From: Oscillibacter ruminantium GH1
Lineage (GTDB): Bacteria; Bacillota; Clostridia; Oscillospirales; Oscillospiraceae
Direction: 5' to 3'
Length of the DNA: 64,000 nucleotides
NCBI RefSeq assembly: GCF_000307265.1
Contig: NZ_DF158900.1
Span: 159,294-223,293 of the forward strand
How positions within the stretch are numbered: the stretch's first letter is position 1; each line of letters starts with the position of its first letter. Shown piece by piece: positions 23,829-31,827 of the stretch. The notes beneath the pieces are model-generated. The model was not told the origin of the DNA. It saw only the letters and a program-made list of their open reading frames with translations, and searched no databases. A program made the translations under genes and the position numbers.

Positions 23829-25102
23829 TTCAGAATCTTCTCCAGTGCCGCCAGCTTTAGACAGACACACAGCACCTCTACCGCCTGCTCCAGTTCCTCC
23901 AGCGGGGGAAGGGAAGGGGCGATGCGGATGTTGCTGTCCTGCGGGTCCTTTCCATAGGGGAAGGTGGCCCCGGCAGAGGTCATGGTGACGCCCGCAGCCT
24001 TGCACAGGTCCAGTGTCCGCTTGGCTGTGCCGGGCATGGCGTTGAGGGAGACGAAGTAGCCGCCCTTGGGCCGCTGCCAGGAGGCGATGCCCAGCGGGGC
24101 AATCTCTTTTTCCAGCGCGTCCGTGACGCAGCGGAACTTGGGCCCCAGCACTTCCGCGTGGCGGCGCATCAGCTCCAGCGTGTGGGCCTTGTCCTTTAAA
24201 TACAGCACATGGCGCTGCTGATTCACCTTGTCAAAGCTGATGGCCTGCACCCCAATCAGCTTTTTCACATAGTCCATGTTGGCCTCGGAGCAGGCGAAGC
24301 ACGCCACGCCCGCTCCGGGCAGCGTGATTTTAGAGGTGGACGCGAACTCGAATACCATGTCGGGATTTCCCGTCTTTTCGCATTCGCTCAGAATATCCGG
24401 GAAAGGAACGAACGCCCCCTCGAACTCGTGAACGCAGTAGGCGTTGTCCCACATCAGCAGAAAATCCGGCGCGGCGGGATGAAGCGCGGCGATGCGCCGC
24501 ACCGTTTCCTCCGAATAGATGATCCCGTCCGGATTGGAGTATTTCGGTACGTTCCACATGCCTTTCACCTGCGGGTCCTGAACGGCGGATTCCACCGCGT
24601 CCATATCCGGGCCGTTTTCCGTCATGGGAATGGCAACCAGCTCAAATCCGAAAGACTCTGTAATTTTGAAGTGACGGTCATAGCCGGGAGCGGGGCAGAG
24701 CCATTTCACACGAGCCTCTTTGCACCAGGGACGCTCGCTGTGCAAAAGTCCGTGGGTATATGCCTTGGAAATTGTGTCATACATCAACTGGAGGCTGGAG
24801 TTGCCCGCGGCAAACACCTGCTCCGGCTTGCAGCCCAAAATCTCCGCGAAGAGGCGGCGGGCAGCGGGCAAGCCCGAAAGCTCGCCGTAATTGCGGCAGT
24901 CAATTCCGTCGGACACATAGTCTGCCGGTGATTTCAAAGCATGTAGCAGCTCTTCGCTGACCAAGTCCAATTGGGCTTTTCCGGGCTTGCCCCGGGCCAT
25001 GTTCAGGCTCAGCTTCCGGTCGCGGAGCGTTTCAAATTGACGGGACACTCGCTCCTGCTCAATCAGCAGGTTCTGCTTACTCATTTCAGCATACGCGCTC
25101 AT
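23825..25102 (-). CDS. aspartate-aminotransferase-like PLP enzyme (MocR/Ib type)
   Basis: A 425-residue fold-type I aminotransferase of the large group sometimes annotated aspartate aminotransferase type Ib. Seen: FAAGNSSLQLMYD (cofactor loop), CPAPGYDRHFKI, WNVPKYSNPDGIIYS, LLMWDNAYCVHEF (Asp-x-Ala-Tyr) and FASTSKITLPGAGVA with the PLP lysine. ATG 25102 is favoured by AAAGGATGG 7-8 bases upstream; 25111 is possible. The substrate is not certain: aspartate/2-oxoglutarate is the usual guess. Forms an operon with the radical SAM gene. Confidence 0.85.
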   Translation of the reverse strand: MSAYAEMSKQNLLIEQERVSRQFETLRDRKLSLNMARGKPGKAQLDLVSEELLHALKSPADYVSDGIDCRNYGELSGLPAARRLFAEILGCKPEQVFAAGNSSLQLMYDTISKAYTHGLLHSERPWCKEARVKWLCPAPGYDRHFKITESFGFELVAIPMTENGPDMDAVESAVQDPQVKGMWNVPKYSNPDGIIYSEETVRRIAALHPAAPDFLLMWDNAYCVHEFEGAFVPFPDILSECEKTGNPDMVFEFASTSKITLPGAGVACFACSEANMDYVKKLIGVQAISFDKVNQQRHVLYLKDKAHTLELMRRHAEVLGPKFRCVTDALEKEIAPLGIASWQRPKGGYFVSLNAMPGTAKRTLDLCKAAGVTMTSAGATFPYGKDPQDSNIRIAPSLPPLEELEQAVEVLCVCLKLAALEKILK

Positions 25103-25243
25103 AGACGCCATCCTTTCGTACAGCGGGCCTTCCCGCCTATGTTTCCAAGTTTCCATTGTTTTTTAGTATACCCGCTCGCCCCCATTCTGGCAATATGGAT
25201 TTCGCTGGTTTTTCCTTGGAAAAGCGGCTAAAGAGTGCTCTTC

Positions 25244-25286
25244 TCCCTAAAAACTGAGGGCGGCGTCGCTTTGCGACGCCGCCCAC
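25244..25286 (-). terminator. terminator of the Cys/Thr-rich small protein gene
   Basis: Perfect 12-bp GC-rich stem (25258-25269 with 25273-25284), TTT loop on the plus strand, and a U-run (TTTTTA) beyond it on the minus strand. Confidence 0.8.
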
Positions 25287-25305
25287 GGCTTTATGAAAGG
25301 GCTGC

Positions 25306-25668
25306 TTATTCGATGCAGACACAGGAGGAGTCCGCGCCTGCGCCGTCGCCAAAAGCAGCGGCGCAGCTGATGGTGGGGTCGCCATCGGTATGATTCACGC
25401 CGAAGGTCACGGGGATCGAGGCGCAGACCCGCTGAGTCAGCGTCACGGTGCAGGCGGTGCCTGCCGAGTTGGTGACACAGGTCACCGTGGGGACTCCGGT
25501 GCAGAAGGTCGTCACTGTACCCACCGTGGCAACGGGGGTCAGAACCACAGGCTGGCTGACATTCACGCACTGCGTTCCGGTTTTGGCACAGCCGGTCACG
25601 GGGCAGGAAACCTGATCGTCTGAATAGGGCAAAATGGGCGTATGCTCATAGGCTTCATTGATATGCAA
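25306..25668 (-). CDS. Cys/Thr/Val-rich small protein, function unknown
   Basis: A 120-residue protein starting with TTG; GAGGGAT lies about 7 bases upstream. It has ten cysteines spread through a Thr/Val-rich sequence (SCPVTGCAKTGTQC, TTFCTGVPTVTC, GTACTVTLTQRVCASIP, SCAAAF, SSCVCIE) and ends in CVCIE. No signal peptide or membrane segment. The pattern recalls small cysteine-rich proteins annotated in spore-forming Clostridia, possibly coat- or exosporium-type, but I cannot assign a family. The ribosome site and its own strong terminator argue that it is a real, single gene. Confidence 0.65.
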   Translation of the reverse strand: MHINEAYEHTPILPYSDDQVSCPVTGCAKTGTQCVNVSQPVVLTPVATVGTVTTFCTGVPTVTCVTNSAGTACTVTLTQRVCASIPVTFGVNHTDGDPTISCAAAFGDGAGADSSCVCIE

Positions 25669-25847
25669 GGCAGATCCCTCTTTTCTGGTTCATCCCCCGG
25701 AGTGGTTCCGGGGACGTTCCATCCTATGCGGCAGGGTGGCGAATGGTCCCGCGTCAGAGGCGTTTTTACAAGAAGCATTTTCCGCAAAACGAAGCGGGGA
25801 GAACCTTTTCCTTGCGTTTTTTGGGGTACTGTGGTATTTTAAACTGC

Positions 25848-26363
25848 ATGGAGAATTATACGCTCATTCGCTCCCGCCGACGGACGCTGGCGCTGGAGAT
25901 TACAAGGGACTGCCGCCTGCTGGTGCGCGCGCCGCTGCGCTGTTCAGAAGGAACCATTCGGGATTTTGTCGCCCGGAATCAGACTTGGATCGAGCGTCAT
26001 ATGGCAAAGGTCCGGCAGCGGGCCGCTCAGGCGGGACCGCCTCCCACAGAGGAGGAGATCGACGCGCTGAAAGCGAGGGCCAGAGCTGTTCTGCCGGACA
26101 AGGTGGCGCACTATGCGGAAGTCATGGGCCTTTCGCCCACCGGGCTGAAGGTTACTTCCGCACAAAAGCGGTACGGCAGCTGCAGCGCGAAAAACAGCCT
26201 GTGTTTTTCCTGCTACCTGATGCGCTCCCCCGACGAGGCCATTGACGCGGTGGTGGTTCATGAGCTGGCGCACATCCGCTATAAAAACCACGGAAAAGAA
26301 TTTTACGCGCTGATTCATCGGTATATGCCCGACTATCAAGCGCGGAAAAAGCTATTAAAATAA
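25848..26363 (+). CDS. YgjP-like (DUF45/WLM) zinc metallopeptidase
   Basis: A 171-residue protein with the zinc site VVVHELAHIRYKNHGKEFYALI (HExxH and a downstream His) preceded by KRYGSCSAKNSLCFSCYLMRSPDEAID, the YgjP/M48-like signature. N-terminal part: a beta-rich region and a helical arm. The start at 25848 begins at the conserved MENYTLIRSRRRTLAL; no good ribosome site is seen, so leaderless or weak translation is possible. Substrates are unknown for this family. The IMP cyclohydrolase gene starts 10 bases after its stop. Confidence 0.85.
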   Translation: MENYTLIRSRRRTLALEITRDCRLLVRAPLRCSEGTIRDFVARNQTWIERHMAKVRQRAAQAGPPPTEEEIDALKARARAVLPDKVAHYAEVMGLSPTGLKVTSAQKRYGSCSAKNSLCFSCYLMRSPDEAIDAVVVHELAHIRYKNHGKEFYALIHRYMPDYQARKKLLK

Positions 26364-26373
26364 GGAGAACGCC

Positions 26374-27078
26374 ATGGAACTGCAAAATATGGAAACTCTG
26401 CTCCGCGCCAACCGTTATCCGGGCCGGGGTGTTCTGCTGGGCCGCAGCGCCGACAACCGGTACGCGATTCTGGCTTACTTTATCATGGGCCGCAGCGAAA
26501 ATTCCCGGAATCGGGTCTTTGTGAAAACGGAGGACGGTATCCGCACGCAGGCGCAGGACCCCGGGAAAATGACGGACCCCAGCCTGATTATCTATCATCC
26601 TGTCCGGGAATTTGAGGGGAAAACCATCGTTACCAACGGCGACCAGACCGATACCATCCGGGACGCACTGGCGGCGGGGCACTGCTATCGGCACGCGCTG
26701 GTCACCCGCGCCTTTGAGCCGGACGGACCCAACTGGACGCCGCGCATCAGCGGCGTTTTGAAGCCGGATTACAGCTATAATCTGTCCATCTTGAAGTCCC
26801 TGAACGGGGACGAGAGCTGCTGCTGCCGGTATTTCTTTGAATATGACGCGCCCAAGGCCGGTGTGGGTCACTTTATCCACACCTATCAGGGGGACGGGAA
26901 TCCGCTGCCCTCCTTCGAGGGAGAGCCGCGCTCCGTGGCGCTGAACGCGCCGGACGCGGCGGCCTTTGCCGCGCAGATTTGGAACGCGCTGGACGAGGAA
27001 AACAAGGTGGCCTTGTTTGTGCGGTATGTGGAGATTGCGTCCGGCAAAGTCTCCGAGGTAATTCAAAACAAGTACTGA
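26374..27078 (+). CDS. IMP cyclohydrolase (PurO-like family)
   Basis: A 234-residue protein. The family pattern NRYPGRGVLLGRSADNRYAILAYFIMGRSENSRNRVF, FPDGPNWTPRISG-like centre and DRTDTIRDAL-like region mark the single-domain IMP cyclohydrolase that closes the purine ring (FAICAR to IMP). Such proteins occur in archaea (PurO) and in Clostridia, next to or instead of the PurH cyclohydrolase half. AAGGAG sits 6 bases before the ATG. Co-transcribed with the metallopeptidase; ends at the terminator 27091-27124. Confidence 0.85.
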   Translation: MELQNMETLLRANRYPGRGVLLGRSADNRYAILAYFIMGRSENSRNRVFVKTEDGIRTQAQDPGKMTDPSLIIYHPVREFEGKTIVTNGDQTDTIRDALAAGHCYRHALVTRAFEPDGPNWTPRISGVLKPDYSYNLSILKSLNGDESCCCRYFFEYDAPKAGVGHFIHTYQGDGNPLPSFEGEPRSVALNAPDAAAFAAQIWNALDEENKVALFVRYVEIASGKVSEVIQNKY

Positions 27079-27090
27079 GCTGAATAAACG

Positions 27091-27124
27091 AAAGGGCCGC
27101 AGGCATTGCCTGCGGCCCTTTTTG
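27091..27124 (+). terminator. intrinsic terminator after IMP cyclohydrolase gene
   Basis: Perfect 13-bp stem (27091-27103 with 27109-27121), short loop and five T. Also usable on the minus strand. Confidence 0.88.
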
Positions 27125-27138
27125 CGTGTCAACTCGAT

Positions 27139-27489
27139 TCACTTCTCCGGTTCCTGCGGAACCTCGGGCCGCGCCTCATGCAGCGCAGCCAACACCTGAT
27201 CGGCGCTCTCCTGCTTTTCAAAGGTGAAATTCTGGTAATAGCCCCCGGAATATTTCACCCGCAGAACCACCACCGGCAATTCTTTTCCGCAGCAGCCGGT
27301 CAGCGGCACGCTGGACTTTTGCGTCCAAGCCCGTTCCACCGCCTGAAAGGGCAGGTATTTCTCGCTGGGAAACGCCTTGAAATAGATCGCCTTGCTGCTG
27401 ATGCGGTACTGTTCCACCCGTCGGGACTCCCGCCGGTTACCCGCCGGGTCTGATAAGATGGACTCCGGGCAAAGGGATTTCATTGCCAT
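27139..27489 (-). CDS. small hypothetical protein
   Basis: A 116-residue protein without membrane segment or signal. It contains PYRISSKAIYFKAFPSEKYLPFQAVERAWT-like and VVVLRVKYSGGYYQNFTFEKQESADQVLAAL stretches, suggesting a small PH-like beta fold ending in a helix; no family recognised. ATG 27489 has GGAGG 9 bases upstream; the longer frame before it has no ribosome site. Downstream of, and possibly co-transcribed with, the exonuclease gene (gap 107 bases). Confidence 0.65.
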   Translation of the reverse strand: MAMKSLCPESILSDPAGNRRESRRVEQYRISSKAIYFKAFPSEKYLPFQAVERAWTQKSSVPLTGCCGKELPVVVLRVKYSGGYYQNFTFEKQESADQVLAALHEARPEVPQEPEK

Positions 27490-27595
27490 GGCCTGCGCCT
27501 CCTCTTCCTGTAAAAACTTACCTATACTGTACCAGTTTGGTAGGAAAAAGCCAGTGCAGTTGCAACATCCGCTTAAAAATGTTCTGGTTTCAGAT

Positions 27596-28309
27596 TCAAA
27601 CATTCTGGGCGGCGCTGCTTTCGTTCCGCGCCCGCTCATAGAGTGGTATGTCTCGCCGGAACCCTTGAGGCATATAGGTGATGGAGGAAATCCGCTTTCC
27701 GGATATCCCGTATTTCGGATGATAGCCGAAGAGGTTCACATACTCTAAAAGGTCATCTTTTTCCTCCGCCATGGCCCACAGCAGCGCTGTCATGGCCCGG
27801 GCGTCGTCCACGGCCCGGTGACTGTTTTCCACTTCACCTTCCAAGCCATAGGCTGCAATGGCATCCTTCAGTTTGTGCGGGTAGTCCCGCCGGTCTTTAT
27901 AGACTGTCAGCGCATCCAGAAATTTCAGATTTTTCAGGCTTGCTGTCCGGCCCTGCTCCCGCAGTAAGTAATAGATAAAATTCAGATCGAACTGGGCGTT
28001 GTAAGCCACAAGCAGCGTGTCTTCCCGTTCCAGCAGCTTGCAGAAGGACTCCGCAGCCGTCGTTTTTTCAATGCCTGTGCGGTCCAGCTGTTCCGCTGTA
28101 ATTCCGGTCAACTCTGTGATAAAGGGCGGCAGAGTCCGCGACGGCGAAAGACGGATCAACGCGTTGAAGCTGCTGTCCTCTTCTCCGGCAGTGATACTGA
28201 CCGCGCCAATTTCAATGATTTCCTCTCGCGTGGGATCAATGCCCGTTGTCTCTGTGTCAAAAAGAACCAGATGGGTAAACCGATCCTCCAGCGCGCTGTG
28301 TATTCCCAT
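27596..28309 (-). CDS. DEDDh 3'-5' exonuclease (DnaQ/PolC-like)
   Basis: A 237-residue exonuclease with the three Exo motifs: LFDTETTGIDP (Asp, Glu), AYNAQFDLNFIYYL (Asp) and NSHRAVDDARAM (His, Asp). The domain fills ~12-185; the C-terminal ~50 residues (HPKYGISGKRISSITYMPQGF) look like an appended small domain. Such stand-alone proteins serve as proofreading or RNA/DNA trimming exonucleases; the exact role is open. Single gene, leftward. Confidence 0.88.
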   Translation of the reverse strand: MGIHSALEDRFTHLVLFDTETTGIDPTREEIIEIGAVSITAGEEDSSFNALIRLSPSRTLPPFITELTGITAEQLDRTGIEKTTAAESFCKLLEREDTLLVAYNAQFDLNFIYYLLREQGRTASLKNLKFLDALTVYKDRRDYPHKLKDAIAAYGLEGEVENSHRAVDDARAMTALLWAMAEEKDDLLEYVNLFGYHPKYGISGKRISSITYMPQGFRRDIPLYERARNESSAAQNV

Positions 28310-28834
28310 AGATGCTCTCCATTCCGCCGCTTTTCTTTTTTAAAATTTTTATATGTTTGACGCAAAATTTCCGCAAATCTGTCGATAATAAGCGAAAGGT
28401 TTGTTTTTATAATTATAACTTTCCTGACGAAAAAAGGCAAGCAGGGCTTTTTGTCCACTTGGGAAGCTCTGTTTGCCCCTTTTATGAACGAATTTGGTAA
28501 AAATTATCCCAAGTTTTACCGAACAGCCACTTGACATTTCAAATGACTGTGTTATTGTATTCATGTACTAAAGATATAACACAGTTTTTTCGTATTTCCT
28601 CTTGACATTCTTGCAATTTCGTACTAGACTAACCGTATTAATACAGCTAGTACAGTTTTCTGCTTTTTAAACCCGTGTCGGCGCAAAATGTCGCCGTCTC
28701 CACAAAAATTTTCAAAATATGAAGCGTTTTCCCTGTTTCCCTCGTTTATAGAGTAGAAGATATAGCGCGGATCGGCCTAAAAGAGCCGCGCGCCTGAGAT
28801 AAATCCACTTGTGCTGGAAAGGAAGGTTCCTTTT
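28310..28834 (+). promoter_or_regulatory. AT-rich intergenic control region upstream of the glycolipid glycosyltransferases
   Basis: A 525-base non-coding stretch. Two sigma-A-type candidates read rightward: TTGACA (28531-28536) with TATTGT (28553-28558, 16-base spacer), and TTGACA (28602-28607) with TAGACT (28625-28630, 17-base spacer). Between them a 10-bp stem (28546-28555 with 28576-28585) runs into six T, so the first transcript may be attenuated. Over the second start lie GTACTAG/CTAGTAC inverted arms (28621-28627, 28647-28653) and the palindrome GTATTAATAC (28635-28644), plausible operators of an unidentified regulator. Confidence 0.55.
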
Positions 28835-30004
28835 ATGAAAGTTTTGATTGCAAGCGACTGGTACGCCCCGATTGTCAACGGTGTAGTGACTTCGGTACTG
28901 AATCTCCAACGGGAACTGGAGGCTCAGGGCCACGAGGTCCGGGTTCTGACGCTGTCTCAGTCCCTGCATACCCGGGTCCGGGACAAGGTCACCTATGTGG
29001 GCGCTATGAGCGCGGGACTGATTTATCCCGGTGCCCGGCTGCGCACCGCGCTGGCCACTCGCCAAGTGCAGGAGCTGATTCGCTGGCAGCCTGATATTAT
29101 TCATACACAGTGTGAATTTTCCACCTTTTTGCTGGCTCGGAAGATCAGCGAGCACACCGGCGCTCCCATTGTCCACACCTATCACACGGTTTACGAGGAC
29201 TATACCCATTACTTCTCGCCCAGCCGGGCTTGGGGCCGGCGGATGGTGGCGCTGTTCTCCCGCCATGTCATTGCCCAGACCTCCTGTGTGATTGCGCCTA
29301 CGGAAAAGGTGCGGGGTATTCTGGAGGGGTATCACGTCAGCCGTCCGGTATGCGTGATTCCCACGGGGATTGATTTGAGCCGGTTTGCCGGTCTGTCCGA
29401 CGGGGTCTATCTCCATCAGCTGAAAGCAAAGCTGGGCATCCCAGAGGGCAACTTCGTTCTGACCTATGTGGGCCGTCTGGCCAAGGAGAAGAATGTGGAA
29501 GAGCTGCTGGCCTGCCTTGCCGAACTGAAGCGAAACGACATCACCCTCCTTTTGGTGGGAGACGGGCCTTACCGCCAGACGCTGGAAGAGTCCGTCCGGG
29601 ATTTGAACTTGCGCGACCGGGTGGTATTTGCCGGAATGGTGAAGCCCGCGCAGGTGGCGGACTATTATCGGCTGGGGGATCTCTTTGTCAGCGCCTCTAC
29701 CAGCGAGACGCAGGGACTCACCTATATTGAGGCACTGGCGGCGGGTCTGCCTGCCCTGTGCCGGAAGGACGATTGCCTTTCCGGGGTGATAGAGAACGGC
29801 GTTGACGGCTGGCAGTTTGAAAATGGCAGAGAGTTTACCGCACATTTGCAGGAATTTTTGGCGGATGAGCAACTCCGTGCATCCATGCGTGTTGCCGCCG
29901 CAGAGCGCGCCCGGCAAAACTTCTCCGCGGCGAATTTTGTCAGCCGTGTCACGGAAGTCTATGCCGCCGCGATTGAAGGGGAGGGACTATGCCAAACCGC
30001 GTAA
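28835..30004 (+). CDS. GT4 glycosyltransferase, likely 1,2-diacylglycerol 3-glucosyltransferase
   Basis: A 389-residue GT-B enzyme. N-terminal ASDWYAPIVNGVVTSVLNLQREL and HTQCEFSTFLLARKISEHTGAPIVHTYHTVYEDY match the diacylglycerol glucosyltransferase group (LafA/Dgs type); the C-terminal half has YVGRLAKEKN and SETQGLTYIEALAAGLPALCRKDDC with the EX7E-type donor motif. It would add the first sugar to diacylglycerol in membrane glycolipid/lipoteichoic anchor synthesis. ATG 28835 with AAAGGAAGG upstream. Overlaps the TVP38 gene by 16 bases. Confidence 0.85.
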   Translation: MKVLIASDWYAPIVNGVVTSVLNLQRELEAQGHEVRVLTLSQSLHTRVRDKVTYVGAMSAGLIYPGARLRTALATRQVQELIRWQPDIIHTQCEFSTFLLARKISEHTGAPIVHTYHTVYEDYTHYFSPSRAWGRRMVALFSRHVIAQTSCVIAPTEKVRGILEGYHVSRPVCVIPTGIDLSRFAGLSDGVYLHQLKAKLGIPEGNFVLTYVGRLAKEKNVEELLACLAELKRNDITLLLVGDGPYRQTLEESVRDLNLRDRVVFAGMVKPAQVADYYRLGDLFVSASTSETQGLTYIEALAAGLPALCRKDDCLSGVIENGVDGWQFENGREFTAHLQEFLADEQLRASMRVAAAERARQNFSAANFVSRVTEVYAAAIEGEGLCQTA

Positions 30005-30585
30005 ATGTAAATGCCAAGGCGCTTTTGAACCTCTGCACCGTTTTGGGCCTGATTGGCTGCGCACTGCTGGTGGTTTACGGCTGGCAGCATCAGCTGTTCA
30101 CCTCGCAGGAGGCGCTGCGGGCCTATATCACCGGTTTTGGCGCGCTGGGCGCACTGATATTTGTGGCGTTTCAGGCGGTGCAGGTGGTGATCCCCATCCT
30201 GCCCGGCGGGCTGGGATGTCTGGGCGGAGTTTTGCTGTTCGGCCCGTGGATGGGATTTGTATACAATTACGTGGGAATCTGCGTGGGCTCCATCGCCGCG
30301 TTTCTTCTGGCCAAGCTCTATGGCCGCCCGCTGCTTGCCACGATGTTTAAACCGGAGACGATCAGAAAATATGAGGCATGGACCTCCCGTCGGTTCGACG
30401 TGCTGTTTGCCGCCGCCATTTTCTTTCCCGTGGCTCCGGACGACTTCCTGTGTTATCTGGCGGGCACCACTCCCATGCGGCTGGGGCGGTTTACCTCCAT
30501 TATCCTGCTGGGAAAGCCTGCCTCCATCGCCCTGTACTCTCTGGGACTGAACGTGGTATTCCAGCAAGCGGCGGCGCTGTTTTAG
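29989..30585 (+). CDS. TVP38/TMEM64 (VTT/DedA superfamily) membrane protein
   Basis: A 198-residue protein with about five membrane segments. The VTT core is visible: FVAFQAVQVVIPILPGGLGCLGGVLLFGPWMGFVYNYVGICVGSIAAFLLAKLYGRP and AAAIFFPVAPDDFLCYLAG. DedA/VTT proteins are implicated in moving lipids across membranes (for example UptA and PopT). Overlap with the upstream diacylglycerol glucosyltransferase and the following second glycosyltransferase suggest a role in handling glycolipids; that is an inference. Confidence 0.88.
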   Translation: MPNRVNVNAKALLNLCTVLGLIGCALLVVYGWQHQLFTSQEALRAYITGFGALGALIFVAFQAVQVVIPILPGGLGCLGGVLLFGPWMGFVYNYVGICVGSIAAFLLAKLYGRPLLATMFKPETIRKYEAWTSRRFDVLFAAAIFFPVAPDDFLCYLAGTTPMRLGRFTSIILLGKPASIALYSLGLNVVFQQAAALF

Positions 30586-30741
30586 CCGATCTTAGCGCTG
30601 AAAAAGCGCCCCGCTTTTCAATTCTTTTCCAAGCTCCGGCAGCTAAAACGCGGAGCGATTCCAATTAAAAACCGCACGACAGGGTGGGCCCCTCTTTGAC
30701 CCACTCTGGTTTGTTGCGCCCTGAAACGGAGGAAATTTACC

Positions 30742-31815
30742 ATGAGTATCCAATTATATGCCGGTTCTTTGTCCTTGGTCCGCCGCAGCGGCGTGGGTCA
30801 GGCTGTACTCCACCAAAAAGAAATGCTGTCCGCCGTGGGTGTGGACGCAACGGATCGCTCTGCCCAATCGGCCCGGACGATTCATATCAACACGGTTCTG
30901 CCCGACGCACCGCTGGCGGCGCTTCGCGCCCATCTGGCCGGAAAAAAGGTGGTGTACTACGGCCACTCCACCGAGGAGGATTTTCGCAATTCCTTTAAAG
31001 GTTCCAATCTTTTGGCGCCGCTGTTCCGCCGGTGGATCAAGTTTTGCTATGAGCGAGGCGATGTGGTCATCACACCCACGCCCTACTCCAAGCAGCTGCT
31101 GGAGAGTTATGGCGTTCGCCGTCCTATCTACGCCCTGAGCAACGGCGTGGACACAGAGTTCTTTGCCCCCTCCGCCGCCCGGCGCAAAGCGTTTAGGGAG
31201 AAATACGGTCTGGGCGAGCAGGAGAAGGTCGTCCTCTCCGTGGGACACTACATCGCCCGCAAGGGCCTTCTTGAGTTTGTGGACATGGCCCGGAAACTGC
31301 CGGATGTTCGCTTTTTCTGGTTCGGCTATACGAATTTGGATCTGGTGCCCCAAGAGATCCGCCGGGCCATTGCCGAGGCTCCGTCCAATTTGACCTTCCC
31401 CGGCTATGTGGGCAGGGAGGAACTGCGGGACGCATACTGCGGATGCGATGTGTTTGCCTTTATGAGCCATGAGGAGACGGAGGGCATTGTGGTGCTGGAG
31501 GCACTGGCCTGCGGAATTCCCACGGTGGTGCGCAACATTCCGGTGTATCGGGACTGGCTGACCGACGGCGTATCCGTCTGCAAGGCCAAGGACGACTGGG
31601 ACTTTTTGCGCAAGGTCACGGGCCTTCTTGACGGCTCCGTTCCCTCTCCCGCCGCAGGCGGGCTGGCCGTGGCTCGGGGCCGCAGCATCGCCGCCATGGG
31701 CCGGATTCTGCGTACGATCTATGAACTGGAGGGGCTGCCCTATCAAAACGAGGAGTGCGCCCGGGAGAATCCCCAGACGGCGCTGGCGGCGCGAACCTCC
31801 GGACAGCACGCATAA
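30742..31815 (+). CDS. GT4 glycosyltransferase, possibly glycolipid second-sugar transferase (LafB-like)
   Basis: A 357-residue GT-B enzyme. Seen: VRRSGVGQAVLHQKEML near the start, VVYYGHSTEEDF, PTPYSKQLLESYGV, LSNGVDTEFFAP, SVGHYIARKGLLEFV and the donor motif SHEETEGIVVLEALACGIPTVVRNIP. The pattern fits enzymes that extend glucosyl-diacylglycerol. AAACGGAGGAAAT precedes the ATG. It lies 156 bases after the TVP38 gene without a strong terminator between, so the three are probably one unit; TraX follows 12 bases after its stop. Confidence 0.82.
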   Translation: MSIQLYAGSLSLVRRSGVGQAVLHQKEMLSAVGVDATDRSAQSARTIHINTVLPDAPLAALRAHLAGKKVVYYGHSTEEDFRNSFKGSNLLAPLFRRWIKFCYERGDVVITPTPYSKQLLESYGVRRPIYALSNGVDTEFFAPSAARRKAFREKYGLGEQEKVVLSVGHYIARKGLLEFVDMARKLPDVRFFWFGYTNLDLVPQEIRRAIAEAPSNLTFPGYVGREELRDAYCGCDVFAFMSHEETEGIVVLEALACGIPTVVRNIPVYRDWLTDGVSVCKAKDDWDFLRKVTGLLDGSVPSPAAGGLAVARGRSIAAMGRILRTIYELEGLPYQNEECARENPQTALAARTSGQHA

Positions 31816-31827
31816 TAAGGGGGCGGC

